From assembly GCF_013364155.1 (NCBI RefSeq), contig NZ_CP054916.1, positions 8,958,001-9,022,000 on the forward strand: a DNA stretch of 64,000 nt, in the 5' to 3' direction. Below the pieces are notes generated by a model, which saw only the letters and a program-made list of their open reading frames with translations, had not been told where the DNA came from and searched no databases. A program made the translations under genes and the position numbers. Each line of letters begins with the position of its first letter. Within the stretch, counting starts at the first letter, position 1. Shown here in pieces: positions 1 through 8,421 of this stretch. Origin of the DNA: Streptomyces sp. NA02950. Its GTDB lineage: Bacteria; Actinomycetota; Actinomycetes; Streptomycetales; Streptomycetaceae.

Positions 1-63
1 GACCGTGGTGGAACGGCAGAGTTCGGCGATCTCGGAGGGCGTCGCCGCGCGGGGTGGTGTCAC
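1..63 (-). CDS. 5' end of an unidentified gene, runs off the window
   Basis: Reading leftward from a GTG at 63 there is an open frame of 21 codons to the window edge, beginning V-T-P-P-R-A-A-T-P-S-E-I-A-E-L-C. The only ribosome-site-like sequence is a GAGGA about 13 bases upstream of the GTG, which is rather far. It lies divergent from the small membrane protein gene at 228. Too little is visible to assign a family; it could equally be a chance frame. Confidence 0.35.
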   Translation of the reverse strand, partial: MTPPRAATPSEIAELCRSTTV

Positions 64-85
64 AGCGCTGATTTATTCCTCAAAT

Positions 86-114
86 TTGACTAGCGGGTCG
101 GGGCGGCCGAGGGT
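86..114 (+). promoter_or_regulatory. candidate promoter for the small membrane protein
   Basis: TTGACT (86-91) is separated by 17 bases from GAGGGT (109-114), which keeps the A at position 2 and T at position 6 of a vegetative -10 box. The adjacent stretch 69-90 is the only AT-rich DNA in the neighbourhood. It points towards the gene at 228. Inference from pattern only. Confidence 0.3.
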
Positions 115-227
115 ACAGGACTGCGGGAGGAATGAGGAACCGGAGACCGCCGGTGTGCGTTGTGAGGAGTGAACGCGGCTCAGGGCCGTGAGGAACGCGG
201 CTCGGAGCCGAAGAGGAGGCGGGTGAG

Positions 228-410
228 ATGTCCACGCGCGCGAAGGTCGCCGCCGGAGGTGTGGCGGCAGGTGTGATCCTGATGTGGCTGCTGCCCTTCT
301 GGGCGGCCCTGCTGGTGCTCGTCGGCGTGCCCGCCGCGGCCTATCTGCTGCTGGATCCCTCCCAGCGCCGCAGGCTGCGCCGGGTCTCCCGTAAGGAGCT
401 CGGCCGCTGA
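228..410 (+). CDS. small two-helix membrane protein, unknown function
   Basis: A 60-residue protein with a short basic N-terminus, two hydrophobic segments at about residues 7-24 and 26-43 with a short break, and a strongly basic C-terminal tail (RRRLRRVSRKELGR). The ATG at 228 is preceded by GAGGAGG at proper spacing, which makes this a real gene despite its size. The basic tail suggests the C-terminus is cytoplasmic. Similar short membrane proteins are common in Streptomyces but I know of no assigned role. It converges on the gene at 642-1031 across a 230-base spacer in which I see nothing. Confidence 0.7.
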   Translation: MSTRAKVAAGGVAAGVILMWLLPFWAALLVLVGVPAAAYLLLDPSQRRRLRRVSRKELGR

Positions 411-641
411 CCCCGGCCGCCCAGGACCGCTGGCCGGGCCCGGGGCCCACGGCGGCACGCACGTGGGAGTGACCGTGCAGCACCGATCGCGGGCCGCCCG
501 GAGCCCCCACGCGGGACCCGGCCAGGCGGGGGAGAGGGATGGCCGCGGCCGGTACGGCAGCGCGGATACGCACCGCCGTACCGGCCGGGTCATGACGAAG
601 ACCGCGATCCACCCGGGGTCCCCGGATCCCCGAGCCCGGAG

Positions 642-1031
642 TCACAACCGGCTTCGGTCCTCGACCGTCCAGCCATCGCCCACCTCACGGCGCAGAGCCG
701 CCAGTGCGGCGTGCGCCCGTTCTCTGAACGCTCGCCACTCCTCTTCGGGCCACGGGGACGGATCCGGTGGGTAGTCCCAGTCGATCGACGACTGGTCCCA
801 CTCGCACAACGTCTCCAGCTCGGTCCGTGTGGCCGCGCTGACCGGCAGGCGATCGAGCTCGCAGGGGGAGCCGTACGGGCTGTCGGCGTCGGATGGCCAC
901 AGTGGGGTGTGCGGGACACCGTGCTCCGGCCGCGGCACAGCTGTCGCGGAGGCGGTCGCGGCGGTCGCGGCGGACGGCGCGATGACATCCATCGGATCGA
1001 ACCCGTCGAACGACACGAACTGGGCAAGCAT
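642..1031 (-). CDS. hypothetical protein, 129 residues
   Basis: The ATG at 1031 is preceded by GGAGG about nine bases upstream, and codon use is typical of the genome. The protein opens with MLAQFVSFDGFDPMDV, continues with an alanine- and proline-rich stretch (residues about 17-40), then an acidic, tryptophan-rich region (CEWDQSSIDWDYPPDPSPW) and an amphipathic helix containing RAFRERAHAALAALRREV. There is no signal peptide or membrane segment. I do not recognise a family. The tryptophan- and acid-rich centre might be a protein-binding surface, but that is a guess. It converges with the gene at 228. Confidence 0.6.
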   Translation of the reverse strand: MLAQFVSFDGFDPMDVIAPSAATAATASATAVPRPEHGVPHTPLWPSDADSPYGSPCELDRLPVSAATRTELETLCEWDQSSIDWDYPPDPSPWPEEEWRAFRERAHAALAALRREVGDGWTVEDRSRL

Positions 1032-1159
1032 CTCGTCAATCCTCCACCGCCATCGGGCTACCCGGCCGGAAGCGCCGGCCCGACGCCAGGACGTCGTATC
1101 CACCCCAGAAGTGGCGAGATTGCCAGAGCCCAACGGATTCCCGTCAGGCGTCAAAACCG

Positions 1160-1918
1160 CGCGCGCAGCCGTTCGTCTCCGCCCCCCTCGGCCCCGTACT
1201 GCCCCTGTTGCTCCACCACGCGGGCACCGGTGGGGTGCGCGGCCGGGCCGCCATGGGCGCGGTGCGCCGGGTGCTGGCATCCGTGCCCGATCGTGCGGCC
1301 GTCGCCACCCTCGCACCCGTCGCGCGTGCGAGGGACACCCCGGTCGGCAGCCGTAAGCAGGCCGCCCGCGCACGGGTGGAACTGCCCGGTGAGACGGCAT
1401 TCGCCGCCCTGCTCGCCGCCTGGGACGAACCGGGGCGGCACCATGACGTCCGCGCCGTCCTCGCCCGCGGACTGCTCGCCCGCATCGGCGAACCCGGCGT
1501 CGCCGACCGGCTAACACCGTGGTGGACGGGCTCCTGACCGCGGGACTGCGGCGCGAGGCGTCCGACGCCGCCTTCGCCGTCGCCTGCGCCGGGCTGCACG
1601 CGGGCGACGCCTCCCCGGCCCGCTGGGAACGCTATCTGGCGCTGGTCGAGGAGCGCCCCGACCGGCTGACCGGCCGTGAGACCTTTCTGAGCCACGACAA
1701 CCTCGCGGTGCGCGAAGCGACCCTCAGTGTCGTCCGCACAACTGCGTGAGCACGGCGGCGGGGCGGCCGGACTCACCGCCCTCACGCTGGTGCGCGTGAT
1801 CGGAAGGCAGAGCGGCTGGGCGGACGTCTGGCGGGCCGAGCTCGACGCGCTGCGCCGGTACGACGACCCGGACACGGCCGAACAGGCCCTGCTCGTCGAC
1901 CCCGGGGATGGTTGGTGA
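1160..1918 (+). pseudogene. decayed HEAT-like helical-repeat protein
   Basis: Three successive frames carry coding-looking sequence of one alanine/leucine-rich helical repeat protein: 1160-1537 (contains GRAAMGAVRRVLASV and ETAFAALLAAWDEPG), 1519-1749 (ASDAAFAVACAGLHAGDAS, ERYLALVEE, NLAVREATLSVV) and 1727-1918 (ADVWRAELDALRRYDD, DTAEQALL). The first break is near 1512, where CTAACACC reads as a damaged CTCACCACC; the second lies near 1735-1750. No start codon with a ribosome site is found at the 5' side and the frame simply appears from non-coding sequence, so both ends and the interior are damaged. The helical pattern recalls HEAT/armadillo proteins; the function of the intact ancestor is unknown. 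Confidence 0.55.
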
Positions 1919-2043
1919 CCGTCCGCCCCGGCGCGCGTCTGCTCCCGGCACGCGCCCGCCTCAGCGCCCATCCGCCCGGGGCCACGCCGCGTCGTGCGCG
2001 CCATGGCGCGGGACGGGCGCACGCCCGCCCCGCGCCCCCGGGC

Positions 2044-2838
2044 TCAGTGGGGGCGTACGGCCAGTTCGTCCAGCGCCGTCAGCAGCCCCGGGAGTTCGGG
2101 GCCGCGCCCCACCGGAAGCACCTCGCCCGGTTCGTCGTCCAGCAGGACGAAGGCGATGTCGTCGGTGCGAGCCACCATGCTCCAGCCCGGCCCGTCGGCC
2201 CGCAGGGTCCGCGCGTCACCGGCGGCGAACGCGGAGCGTACCCGGCCCAGCGGCGGGGGCGTGTGCAGATAGCCGCGCACCTCTTCGAGCACCCTTCGCA
2301 CCCCTGTGTGCGGCTTCTCGCCGGGGGCGACGAAGGTGACGTCGCTGTCCACCTGTTCACGCCAGATCGCCCACTGGAGGGCGATCTCGTCCGCGCCGAG
2401 CCGCCGCTGCGCCGGCCCCCACCGCTCGGAGTCCGGCGGTGCGAGCGGCGGCCTGGCGGTGTGCCCGAGCTTCGGGTCGGGCTCGGGGTCGTGCGGTGCG
2501 GGAACGCCGGGGGCGGCCACGGCCACCGCGAGCGGCCAGCCGGGAAGGGAGGCGACCACGGTGCGTTCGTTGAGGGACAGGTCGTACTCCATACCGCAGT
2601 CCCACGTCGCGATGGCGCAGGCCACGAGCGAGACGTCGTCGGTGACCACCGTCCAGCGCGCCCCGCGGCCGTCCTGCCCCAGCACCAGGCCGTAACCGAC
2701 GTCGTAGGGCTCCAGACCGAGGGCGGCGCACACCTCGGGGTAGTCGTCGCCGAGCACGCTCGGGAATTGAGCGGGTGTCAGCAGTACCGCGGTCAGCACA
2801 TACAGCGCGTCGTCGCCTGACTCCTCCGTGGCGGGCAC
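2044..2838 (-). CDS. hypothetical protein, 264 residues
   Basis: The GTG at 2838 follows a GAGGAGG ribosome site. The protein is soluble, acidic and tryptophan-containing, with motifs DVGYGLVLGQDGRGARWTVV (about residues 46-65), SLVACAIATWDCGMEYDLSL (about 70-89) and a C-terminal part with WSMVARTDDIAFVLLDDEPGE. No signal peptide, membrane helix or recognised catalytic motif is visible. The repeated pattern of W-x-V-V/W-S-M-V-A followed by a hydrophobic strand and DD could mean two related alpha/beta halves. It looks like one of the many Streptomyces-restricted DUF proteins; I will not assign a number. The 3' side is a 125-base spacer before the decayed repeat gene. Confidence 0.65.
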   Translation of the reverse strand: MPATEESGDDALYVLTAVLLTPAQFPSVLGDDYPEVCAALGLEPYDVGYGLVLGQDGRGARWTVVTDDVSLVACAIATWDCGMEYDLSLNERTVVASLPGWPLAVAVAAPGVPAPHDPEPDPKLGHTARPPLAPPDSERWGPAQRRLGADEIALQWAIWREQVDSDVTFVAPGEKPHTGVRRVLEEVRGYLHTPPPLGRVRSAFAAGDARTLRADGPGWSMVARTDDIAFVLLDDEPGEVLPVGRGPELPGLLTALDELAVRPH

Positions 2839-2935
2839 GGCAGCCTCCTCTTGAGCTCCCGGATCCGATGGGCGATCCGTCGTCGGCGCACCCTAACCAG
2901 CCAGTAGCCACGGCGTCGAGACGGCTGCGACCAGG

Positions 2936-3055
2936 TCAGTCGCCGGAATCGGCGCGCAGGGTCTCCAGGGTGCGCCGCAGCCAGGTCGGTTCGGCCCGAG
3001 GTGGCGAGGGAGGTGGTGGGCTGATGCTGCCAGTCGGTCGCCCTGCGCCTGTTGT
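2936..3055 (-). pseudogene. possible 3' remnant of a lost gene in a gene-free stretch
   Basis: The interval 2839-3201 (363 bases) holds no intact gene. Within it, reading leftward to a stop at 2936-2938, is a short coding-looking tail ending AEPTWLRRTLETLRADSGD, the sort of amphipathic C-terminal helix found in regulators. It has no start and no ribosome site, and the frame decays upstream. I cannot name the parent family. Nothing else is supported in the rest of the interval. Confidence 0.25.
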
Positions 3056-3201
3056 CGCACCCTGCCCAGCGGGCTCGTTTCCCGCAGCTGAGGAGAATGC
3101 GGTCATACGTGGTGTGGGTTGCGCTGCACTGTGTCACCGCGGTGGCTGGTGCGGCCCTGTCAGGGTGGATCATCTTCTGCTCAGCGCCGCGTGGTGCACC
3201 G

Positions 3202-4776
3202 TTACCGGGTCCCTGCGGCAGCCGCCGCGGCCGACGCACCGCGGATCAGATCCGCCGCCCGCTCCGCGATCATGATCGTCGGCGCGTTGGTGTTCCCCCG
3301 GACCACAGTGGGCATCACCGAGGCGTCGGCCACCCGAAGCCCCGTCACGCCGTGCACACGCAGCTCGTGGTCCACCACCGGGCCGATCGCACAGGTGCTC
3401 GTGGGGTGGTACAGGGTGTGCAGGACACACCGCGCGTGCGCGAGAAGGCCGGCACCGCTGTCGTCGGCCGGCACCAGGAAGTCCGCCCGGTGGTGCGCCC
3501 GCAAGGCAGGGCGGCCGACGATATCGCGCACCAGCCGCAGCGCGCGTACCGCCGTCGCCCGGTCCTCCCCGGTGGCCAGGTAATGGTGGACGATGCGCGG
3601 CTTCGCGCTGGGCAGGGCCGAGCGCAGCGCGACCTTGCCGCGGCTGGTAGGCGCGAGCAGCACCGCGCCGATGTGGAAGCCGTGGTCGGTGGCCGCGCCC
3701 AGGCCTTCCTCGTGGAACATCGTGGGCACGGCATGGATCTGCACGTCCGGGGCGTCGAGGCCGTCGGTGGTGCGGAAGAATCCGCCGCCCTCGCCGACGT
3801 TCGAAGTCAGCGGGCCGCGGCCCTCGGACTCCAGCAGCCGCACGTTCTCGGGGGTCTCCGCGGTGAACAGGGACTCGGTGTCGGTCAGATGGATGACGGG
3901 CAGGTGCGGATGGTCCTGGAGGTTCTCGCCCACCGGAAGGTCCACCCGGGGCGTGATGCCATGGGCCGCCAGCTCGTCCGCGATGCCGATCCCCGAAAGC
4001 ATCAGCAGCTGGGGCGAGTTGTAGGCCCCCGCCGACACGATGACCTCGCCCTCGCACCGCAGTTCTTCCATGACGCCGCCGCGGTCCACTTCGACGCCGG
4101 CGGCCCGGCCCCCGTCGAAGAGGATCCTGGTGCACTGGGCCGCGGTGAGCACCCGCAGGTTCGGCCGATCCAGGACGGGATGCAGGTAGGCGGCGGCCGC
4201 GCTGCACCGCAAGCCGTTGCGCTGGGTAAGCTCGTAGTACCCGACGCCATCCTGTTCCGGGCCGTTGAAGTCGGGGTTGAACCGGTGCCCCGCCTGCTGG
4301 GCCGCAGCGAGGAAGGCGTCGACCAGCAGGCTGCGCGAACGCCCCGGATTGACCGGGAGCGGCCCGCCCGCACCGTGCCAGGCGGAGGCACCGGCGTGGT
4401 GATCCTCGGCGCGCAGGAAGTACGGCAGGACGTCGTCCCAGCTCCAGCCCTGGGCCCCGGCCGCGGCCCAGGCGTCGTAGTCCCGGCGGTTGCCGCGGAT
4501 GTAAATCATGGCGTTCATCGAGGAGGAGCCGCCGAGCATCCGGCCGCGGGGCAGGTAGCAGCGGCGGTCCTCGAGACCCGGCTCGGGCTCGGTCAGGTAG
4601 TCCCAGTCATACTTGGTGCGAAACAGCTTCGCGAACGCCACCGGGACGTGGATCTCCCGCGCGTCGTCGACCGGGCCGGCCTCCACCAGCAAGACCCGCA
4701 CGTCCCGATCCTCACTGAGACGGGCGGCAAGCACGCAGCCGGCAGATCCCGCCCCCACGATGATGTAGTCGTACAT
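3202..4776 (-). CDS. GMC-family FAD-dependent oxidoreductase
   Basis: A 524-residue flavoprotein of the glucose-methanol-choline family, which oxidises alcohols to aldehydes or beyond with FAD. The Rossmann motif GAGSAG is at residues 8-13, followed by the family signature GRMLGGSSSMNAMIYIRG (about 93-110) and a second signature SAGAYNSPQLLMLSGIG (about 249-265). The active-site histidine is seen in YHPTSTCAIG (H457) and the second catalytic residue in GNTNAPT (N495). Length and layout match the choline dehydrogenase/PEG dehydrogenase/alkanol oxidase branch; the substrate cannot be told. The ATG at 4776 has only a weak GGACGTTGG-like site. A perfect 15-bp palindrome at 4813-4827 sits just upstream and suggests TetR-type repression, but no regulator gene remains beside it. 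Confidence 0.88.
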   Translation of the reverse strand: MYDYIIVGAGSAGCVLAARLSEDRDVRVLLVEAGPVDDAREIHVPVAFAKLFRTKYDWDYLTEPEPGLEDRRCYLPRGRMLGGSSSMNAMIYIRGNRRDYDAWAAAGAQGWSWDDVLPYFLRAEDHHAGASAWHGAGGPLPVNPGRSRSLLVDAFLAAAQQAGHRFNPDFNGPEQDGVGYYELTQRNGLRCSAAAAYLHPVLDRPNLRVLTAAQCTRILFDGGRAAGVEVDRGGVMEELRCEGEVIVSAGAYNSPQLLMLSGIGIADELAAHGITPRVDLPVGENLQDHPHLPVIHLTDTESLFTAETPENVRLLESEGRGPLTSNVGEGGGFFRTTDGLDAPDVQIHAVPTMFHEEGLGAATDHGFHIGAVLLAPTSRGKVALRSALPSAKPRIVHHYLATGEDRATAVRALRLVRDIVGRPALRAHHRADFLVPADDSGAGLLAHARCVLHTLYHPTSTCAIGPVVDHELRVHGVTGLRVADASVMPTVVRGNTNAPTIMIAERAADLIRGASAAAAAAGTR

Positions 4777-4812
4777 CCAACGTCCTTTCGGCGCGTGCCT
4801 CTGATGCCTGAC

Positions 4813-4827
4813 CGACCAGTCTGGTCG
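4813..4827. promoter_or_regulatory. orphan TetR-type operator
   Basis: CGACCAGTCTGGTCG is a perfect 15-bp palindrome, the size and style of TetR-family operators. Its centre is 44 bases from the GMC oxidoreductase start codon. On the other side lies only a damaged hydrolase fragment, so the regulator that should be encoded nearby is missing or elsewhere. Confidence 0.5.
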
Positions 4828-4959
4828 AGGACCGCCAGGAGCGTTCGCGGTTGCCGGGAGCTTGGCCGGAGGACCGCCCTTGACATATGGGTGCGTGCCT
4901 CAGACGGTCGCCATCGTGAGCGCAGCTGTGAAGTTGCCCTTCGCTGTCGTGGCCTACCA

Positions 4960-5214
4960 GTCCCAAGGCCCGGCACAGCATGGGCGGGGCGGTCGCCACC
5001 GTGCTCGCGGCACGCCGCCCGAACTGGTCTCCCGTCTGGTGCTCACCGAGGCCAGTCTCGATCCGGATCCGCCGCGTACGGCGGGCACCAGCAAGATCGC
5101 CTCGTACACGGAGGAGGCGTCCGTACGGGGCGGCGGCTTCGAGGAGACGCTCGAGCGGGTCGGCCCGTTGTGGCGGGCGACGATGCGGCTCGAGGTCGTG
5201 ACTCGGCCCTGCAC
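4960..5214 (+). pseudogene. alpha/beta-hydrolase fragment
   Basis: An internal piece of an alpha/beta-hydrolase. The first frame reads RHSMGGAVATVLAARRP from about 4971, matching the nucleophile elbow G-H-S-M-G-G with its first glycine lost. The reading then continues in another frame as PELVSRLVLTEASLDPDPPR, then RGGGFEETLERVGPLWRATM. The shift near 5021-5025 is explained by loss of one G (CCGAACTGG for CCGGAACTGG). The fragment has no start codon and lacks the catalytic Asp/His region; it runs into the 3' end of the methyltransferase gene. The interval 4777-4959 contains the palindrome at 4813 and no other gene. Confidence 0.6.
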
Positions 5215-5856
5215 TCAGTCCTGACGTACCGACAGCGCCAGAAAGCGGGTGTCCTCGTCCGTGTACGACTCCAGGTGCCAGCCGGAGCGGGCCAGCAGCG
5301 GCCGCAGATTGGGCTCGTCCCGCAGATCGCCTGGGGTGAGGTGACGGCCGTGACGGGCGGCGAGCGCGGCCCGGCCGACCGGGTGGAACAGCGCGAGCCG
5401 TCCGCCGGGGCGTACCACCCGGGCCAGTTCGCGCAGCCCGGGGCCGGGTTCGCCGAGATGGGAGATCAGCCCGGCGGCGAACACCGCGTCGAGGCTGTTG
5501 TCTCGGAGGGGCAGCCGGGTGACGTCGCCGAGGATCAGCACCGCCGCGCCGTCCCGCCCCGCGTGGACGGCGGCTTCCAGCATGGCGGGGGTGAGATCGG
5601 CTCCCAGAACGGTGCCCCGCGGACCGACGGCGGCGCGCAGGGCGGGCAGCGCCCGGCCGGTGCCGCAGCCCGCGTCGAGCACCGCGTCCCCGGTGCGCGG
5701 CCCCAGCTCGGCGACGGCGGCCACGTAGGCGGGTCCGTCGTCCGGGAATCGGCTGTCCCAGCCCGCGGCCCGGGGTGTGAAGAACTCACGTACCTCGGCC
5801 GTGCTGCCCGCACCGGGGCCGTGGTGGCGGTGCTGCTTGTACTCGTCCTGGGGCAT
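5215..5856 (-). CDS. class I SAM-dependent methyltransferase
   Basis: A 213-residue methyltransferase. The SAM-binding motif I is VLDAGCGTGRALPAL (about residues 57-71), followed by an acidic motif II (VLGADLTPAMLE), motif III around ILGDVTRLPLRDNSLDAV and a post-motif strand RPGGRLALFHPVGRAAL. The N-terminus (MPQDEYKQHRHH) and EVREFFTPRAAGWDSRF resemble the UbiE/Methyltransf_11 group; the acceptor cannot be predicted. The ATG at 5856 has GAGGAG seven bases upstream. It stands alone between a hydrolase fragment and the roadblock gene, with a 277-base divergent spacer on its 5' side. Confidence 0.82.
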   Translation of the reverse strand: MPQDEYKQHRHHGPGAGSTAEVREFFTPRAAGWDSRFPDDGPAYVAAVAELGPRTGDAVLDAGCGTGRALPALRAAVGPRGTVLGADLTPAMLEAAVHAGRDGAAVLILGDVTRLPLRDNSLDAVFAAGLISHLGEPGPGLRELARVVRPGGRLALFHPVGRAALAARHGRHLTPGDLRDEPNLRPLLARSGWHLESYTDEDTRFLALSVRQD

Positions 5857-6133
5857 ATCACTCCTCGCTGTCGGCCGGTCACCGTGGAAGGACCACTCCC
5901 GGTGCACCACTCTCCGTGAAGCGGAAGCCATGGCCGGCCTCCGTTGACGTACACATTCGGGCATAGATCGATCGCACTGGCATCTGTCCCTGTCAATATC
6001 CGGCAGTTCCGTAACCCGCCCCCATCGTGCGCCCCGACCGGGTCTAGCGTCCCTGCCCCAAGGGGGACACCTGGCCCAAGGGACAGCCGGAGCGCCGCCC
6101 GGTGCGGTGGGCGCGGACCGAGGGAGACCGCTC

Positions 6134-6634
6134 ATGACCAAGCATCGTGGTGCCGACGCTCGCTCCCTGACCGATCTCGACCGGGTGCTGGACGATCTGG
6201 TGGACCGCGGCCGCGGCGTACGCCACGTGGTGATCCTCTCCGGCGACGGGACCACGGTGAGCGCGTCCCGGGGACTCTCCCGCCCCGACGCCGAACACCT
6301 GGCGGCCGTTGCCTCCGGGTTCCACAGCCTCGCCAGGAGCGCCGGGCGCCGCTCCCGCGCCGGCCGGGCCCGTCCGACGGTGATCGAGACGGCAGCGGGC
6401 CACCTCTGCGTCGCGGCGACCGGGGACGGCGGGTGTCTGGCCGTCCTGGGCGCCGCCGGAGCCGCCCCGGCCGCGGTGGTCGCCGAGACGGCCCGGCTGG
6501 TGGAGCGTATGGACGCGTTCCCGCACGGGCGGCGCGGATCGTGGCCCCGGCGCCGCTTCGGCCGGCCCCCCCCGGGGTACCCGGACGGGGCTGCCGAGAA
6601 CCACGGCGAAGGGACACGGCGATGCGAGCGGTGA
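6134..6634 (+). CDS. roadblock/LC7-domain protein
   Basis: A 166-residue protein whose first 120 residues form a roadblock/LC7 fold: a leading helix (SLTDLDRVLDDLVDRG), strand VRHVVILSGDGTTVSAS, the helix motif DAEHLAAVASGFHSLARSAG and a strand pair ending GDGGCLAVL. In actinomycetes these proteins partner small Ras-like GTPases (CvnB of conservons, MglB-like), but no GTPase gene is present here. A paralogue sharing the DAEHLAAVASG core is at 8422-8826. The C-terminal 40 residues are basic, lie after the domain, pass through a run of eight C residues (near 6571) and overlap the next gene by 13 bases; that tail may be non-native. The ATG at 6134 is chosen over an upstream in-frame start because homologous sequence begins there. 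Confidence 0.72.
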   Translation: MTKHRGADARSLTDLDRVLDDLVDRGRGVRHVVILSGDGTTVSASRGLSRPDAEHLAAVASGFHSLARSAGRRSRAGRARPTVIETAAGHLCVAATGDGGCLAVLGAAGAAPAAVVAETARLVERMDAFPHGRRGSWPRRRFGRPPPGYPDGAAENHGEGTRRCER

Positions 6635-7812
6635 CCTGGCAGGGCCGGCGTGAGGTGAGCGTGGAGACGGTCCCCGACCCCATCATCAAGGAGCCCACGG
6701 ACGCGATCGTCCGGATCACCACCACCGGGCTGTGCGGGTCCGACCTCCACCTCTACGAGGTGCTGACGCCCTTCATGACCCCCGGCGACATCCTCGGCCA
6801 CGAACCGATGGGCATCGTGGAGGAGACCGGCCCGGAGGTGACGAACCTCAGCCCCGGCGACCGCGTCGTGGTGCCCTTCCAGATCGCCTGCGGAAACTGC
6901 TGGATGTGCCGCTCGGAGTTGCCGACGCAGTGCGAGACCACCCAGGTCGTCGAACACGGCATGGGCGCGGAGATCTTCGGCTTCAGCAGGCTCTACGGCG
7001 CGGTCCCGGGCGGCCAGGCGGAGTATCTGCGGGTGCCCCAGGCCCACTACGGACCGATCAAGGTGCCGGAAGGACCGCCGGACGACCGCTTCCTGTACCT
7101 CTCCGACGTCCTGCCCACGGCATGGCAGGCGGTGGAGTACGCGGCCATTCCGCAGGACGGCACGCTGGCCGTCCTCGGACTCGGCCCCATCGGCGGTATG
7201 GCCTGCCGGGTCGCGACGCTCCAGGGAGCCGGCCGGGTCATCGGGGTGGACCTGGTGCCCGAGCGGCTGCGGCGGGCGCGCGCCGACGGGGTGGAGGTCT
7301 TTGACCTCCATGACTTCGACCGCCAGGAAGATCTCGTCGAGGCCGTCGTCTCCCTCACCGACGGCCGTGGACCGGACGCCGTCATCGACGCCGTGGGCGC
7401 CGAGGCCCACGGCAGCCCGCTCGGCCGGACGGCCCAGCGGGCCGCGGGCCTCCTCCCCCGGGACTGGGCCGCCCGGCTCACGGCGAAGGCCGGGGTCGAC
7501 CGGCTGGCGGCGCTGCGCCTCGCCATCGCGCTGGTACGGCGCGGCGGCACCATCTCCCTCACCGGGGTGTACGGCGGTATGGCCGATCCATTGCCGCTGA
7601 TGACGATGTTCGACAAACAGATCCAGCTGAGGATGGGGCAGGCGAACGTACGGCGCTGGGTCGATCACATCCTGCCGCTGCTGACGGACGAGGACCCGCT
7701 GGACGTCGACGGGTTCGCCACCCACCGCATGCCGCTGGACGAGGCTCCCCGTGCCTATGAGTTGTTCCAGCACAAGGAGGACGGAGCGATCAAAGTCCTG
7801 ATGCGACCGTAG
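6622..7812 (+). CDS. zinc-dependent alcohol dehydrogenase family protein
   Basis: A 396-residue medium-chain dehydrogenase/reductase. Catalytic zinc ligands appear as GLCGSDLHLYE (C38) and GHEPMGIVEETG (H60/E61); structural zinc cysteines lie in ACGNCWMCRSELPTQC (about 91-106). The NAD-binding motif is GLGPIGGMACRVA (about 190-202) with an acidic residue (GVDLVPERL) selecting NAD(H). The long insertion after the Rossmann fold places it with the glutathione-independent formaldehyde dehydrogenase/zinc-type ADH group rather than simple ethanol dehydrogenases. Its start lies inside the end of the roadblock gene, so the two are probably co-transcribed, which is an unusual partnership. Substrate unknown. 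Confidence 0.85.
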   Translation: MRAVTWQGRREVSVETVPDPIIKEPTDAIVRITTTGLCGSDLHLYEVLTPFMTPGDILGHEPMGIVEETGPEVTNLSPGDRVVVPFQIACGNCWMCRSELPTQCETTQVVEHGMGAEIFGFSRLYGAVPGGQAEYLRVPQAHYGPIKVPEGPPDDRFLYLSDVLPTAWQAVEYAAIPQDGTLAVLGLGPIGGMACRVATLQGAGRVIGVDLVPERLRRARADGVEVFDLHDFDRQEDLVEAVVSLTDGRGPDAVIDAVGAEAHGSPLGRTAQRAAGLLPRDWAARLTAKAGVDRLAALRLAIALVRRGGTISLTGVYGGMADPLPLMTMFDKQIQLRMGQANVRRWVDHILPLLTDEDPLDVDGFATHRMPLDEAPRAYELFQHKEDGAIKVLMRP

Positions 7813-7875
7813 AGGTGGGTGGACAACAGCCCGCCGCGAAGCGAAGGATTTCGGTCGAATGTCGCCAGCTGGTGG

Positions 7876-8304
7876 CTAGTCGGCGATGTCAGCCAACCCG
7901 ACGACTTTCTCGATGCGCACCCTGACCAGCAATTCGCCCGGTACGCCGTTGCGTGCGCCGTACTCCTCGGCGCGGTCCTCGCCCATGTACCGCGCGGCGA
8001 TCCGCGTCGCCCAGTCACGGACCTGCGGCACGTCGTCGATGAGCTCGGCGCGGCCCTGTACGGTGACGAACGAGAACGGCGGCCGATCGTCGTCCACGCA
8101 GAGACTGACCCGGCCGTCCCGGGCCAGGTTACGCCCCTTGACCGTGTCCTGGCCCGTGTTGAAGACGAGGTCGTCGCCGTCGAGGAGGAACCAGACGGGC
8201 GCGATGTGCGGGCTTCCGTCGGCCCGTACGGTCGAGAGCTTGCCGGTGCGGGTGCCCTCGGAGACGAACGTCTGCCACTGATCCTTGGTCATTTTCTGTG
8301 CCAT
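7876..8304 (-). CDS. PPOX-class (split beta-barrel) F420/FMN-dependent enzyme
   Basis: A 142-residue protein of the pyridoxamine-5'-phosphate-oxidase-like split barrel fold. Diagnostic stretches are GKLSTVRADGSPHIAPVWF (about 21-39), DLVFNTGQDTVKGRNLARD (about 45-63) and VSLCVDDDRPPFSFVTVQGR (about 66-85), the pattern of the small actinobacterial PPOX proteins that bind coenzyme F420. The ATG at 8304 has GGAG upstream; a second ATG four codons later is a possible alternative. It converges with the alcohol dehydrogenase across 63 bases and is divergent from the second roadblock gene. Cofactor choice (F420 rather than FMN or heme) is inference from the family. Confidence 0.8.
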   Translation of the reverse strand: MAQKMTKDQWQTFVSEGTRTGKLSTVRADGSPHIAPVWFLLDGDDLVFNTGQDTVKGRNLARDGRVSLCVDDDRPPFSFVTVQGRAELIDDVPQVRDWATRIAARYMGEDRAEEYGARNGVPGELLVRVRIEKVVGLADIAD

Positions 8305-8421
8305 GTCTCCATCCTGCGTCAAACGGTCCACATCCCCGCGATGGCGGACAGGGCGGGTTGCCCAGACGGCGGCAGTGAGAAAGGCTGGCACGCAGCTCTG
8401 GGGAATCGGGGAGGAAATGAC

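Noticed and set aside
3052..5919. Open frame of 955 codons on the plus strand
   Set aside because: It overlaps the GMC and methyltransferase genes on the opposite strand and is arginine-, glycine- and alanine-rich without a fold. It is a shadow of high-GC codon bias, not a gene.
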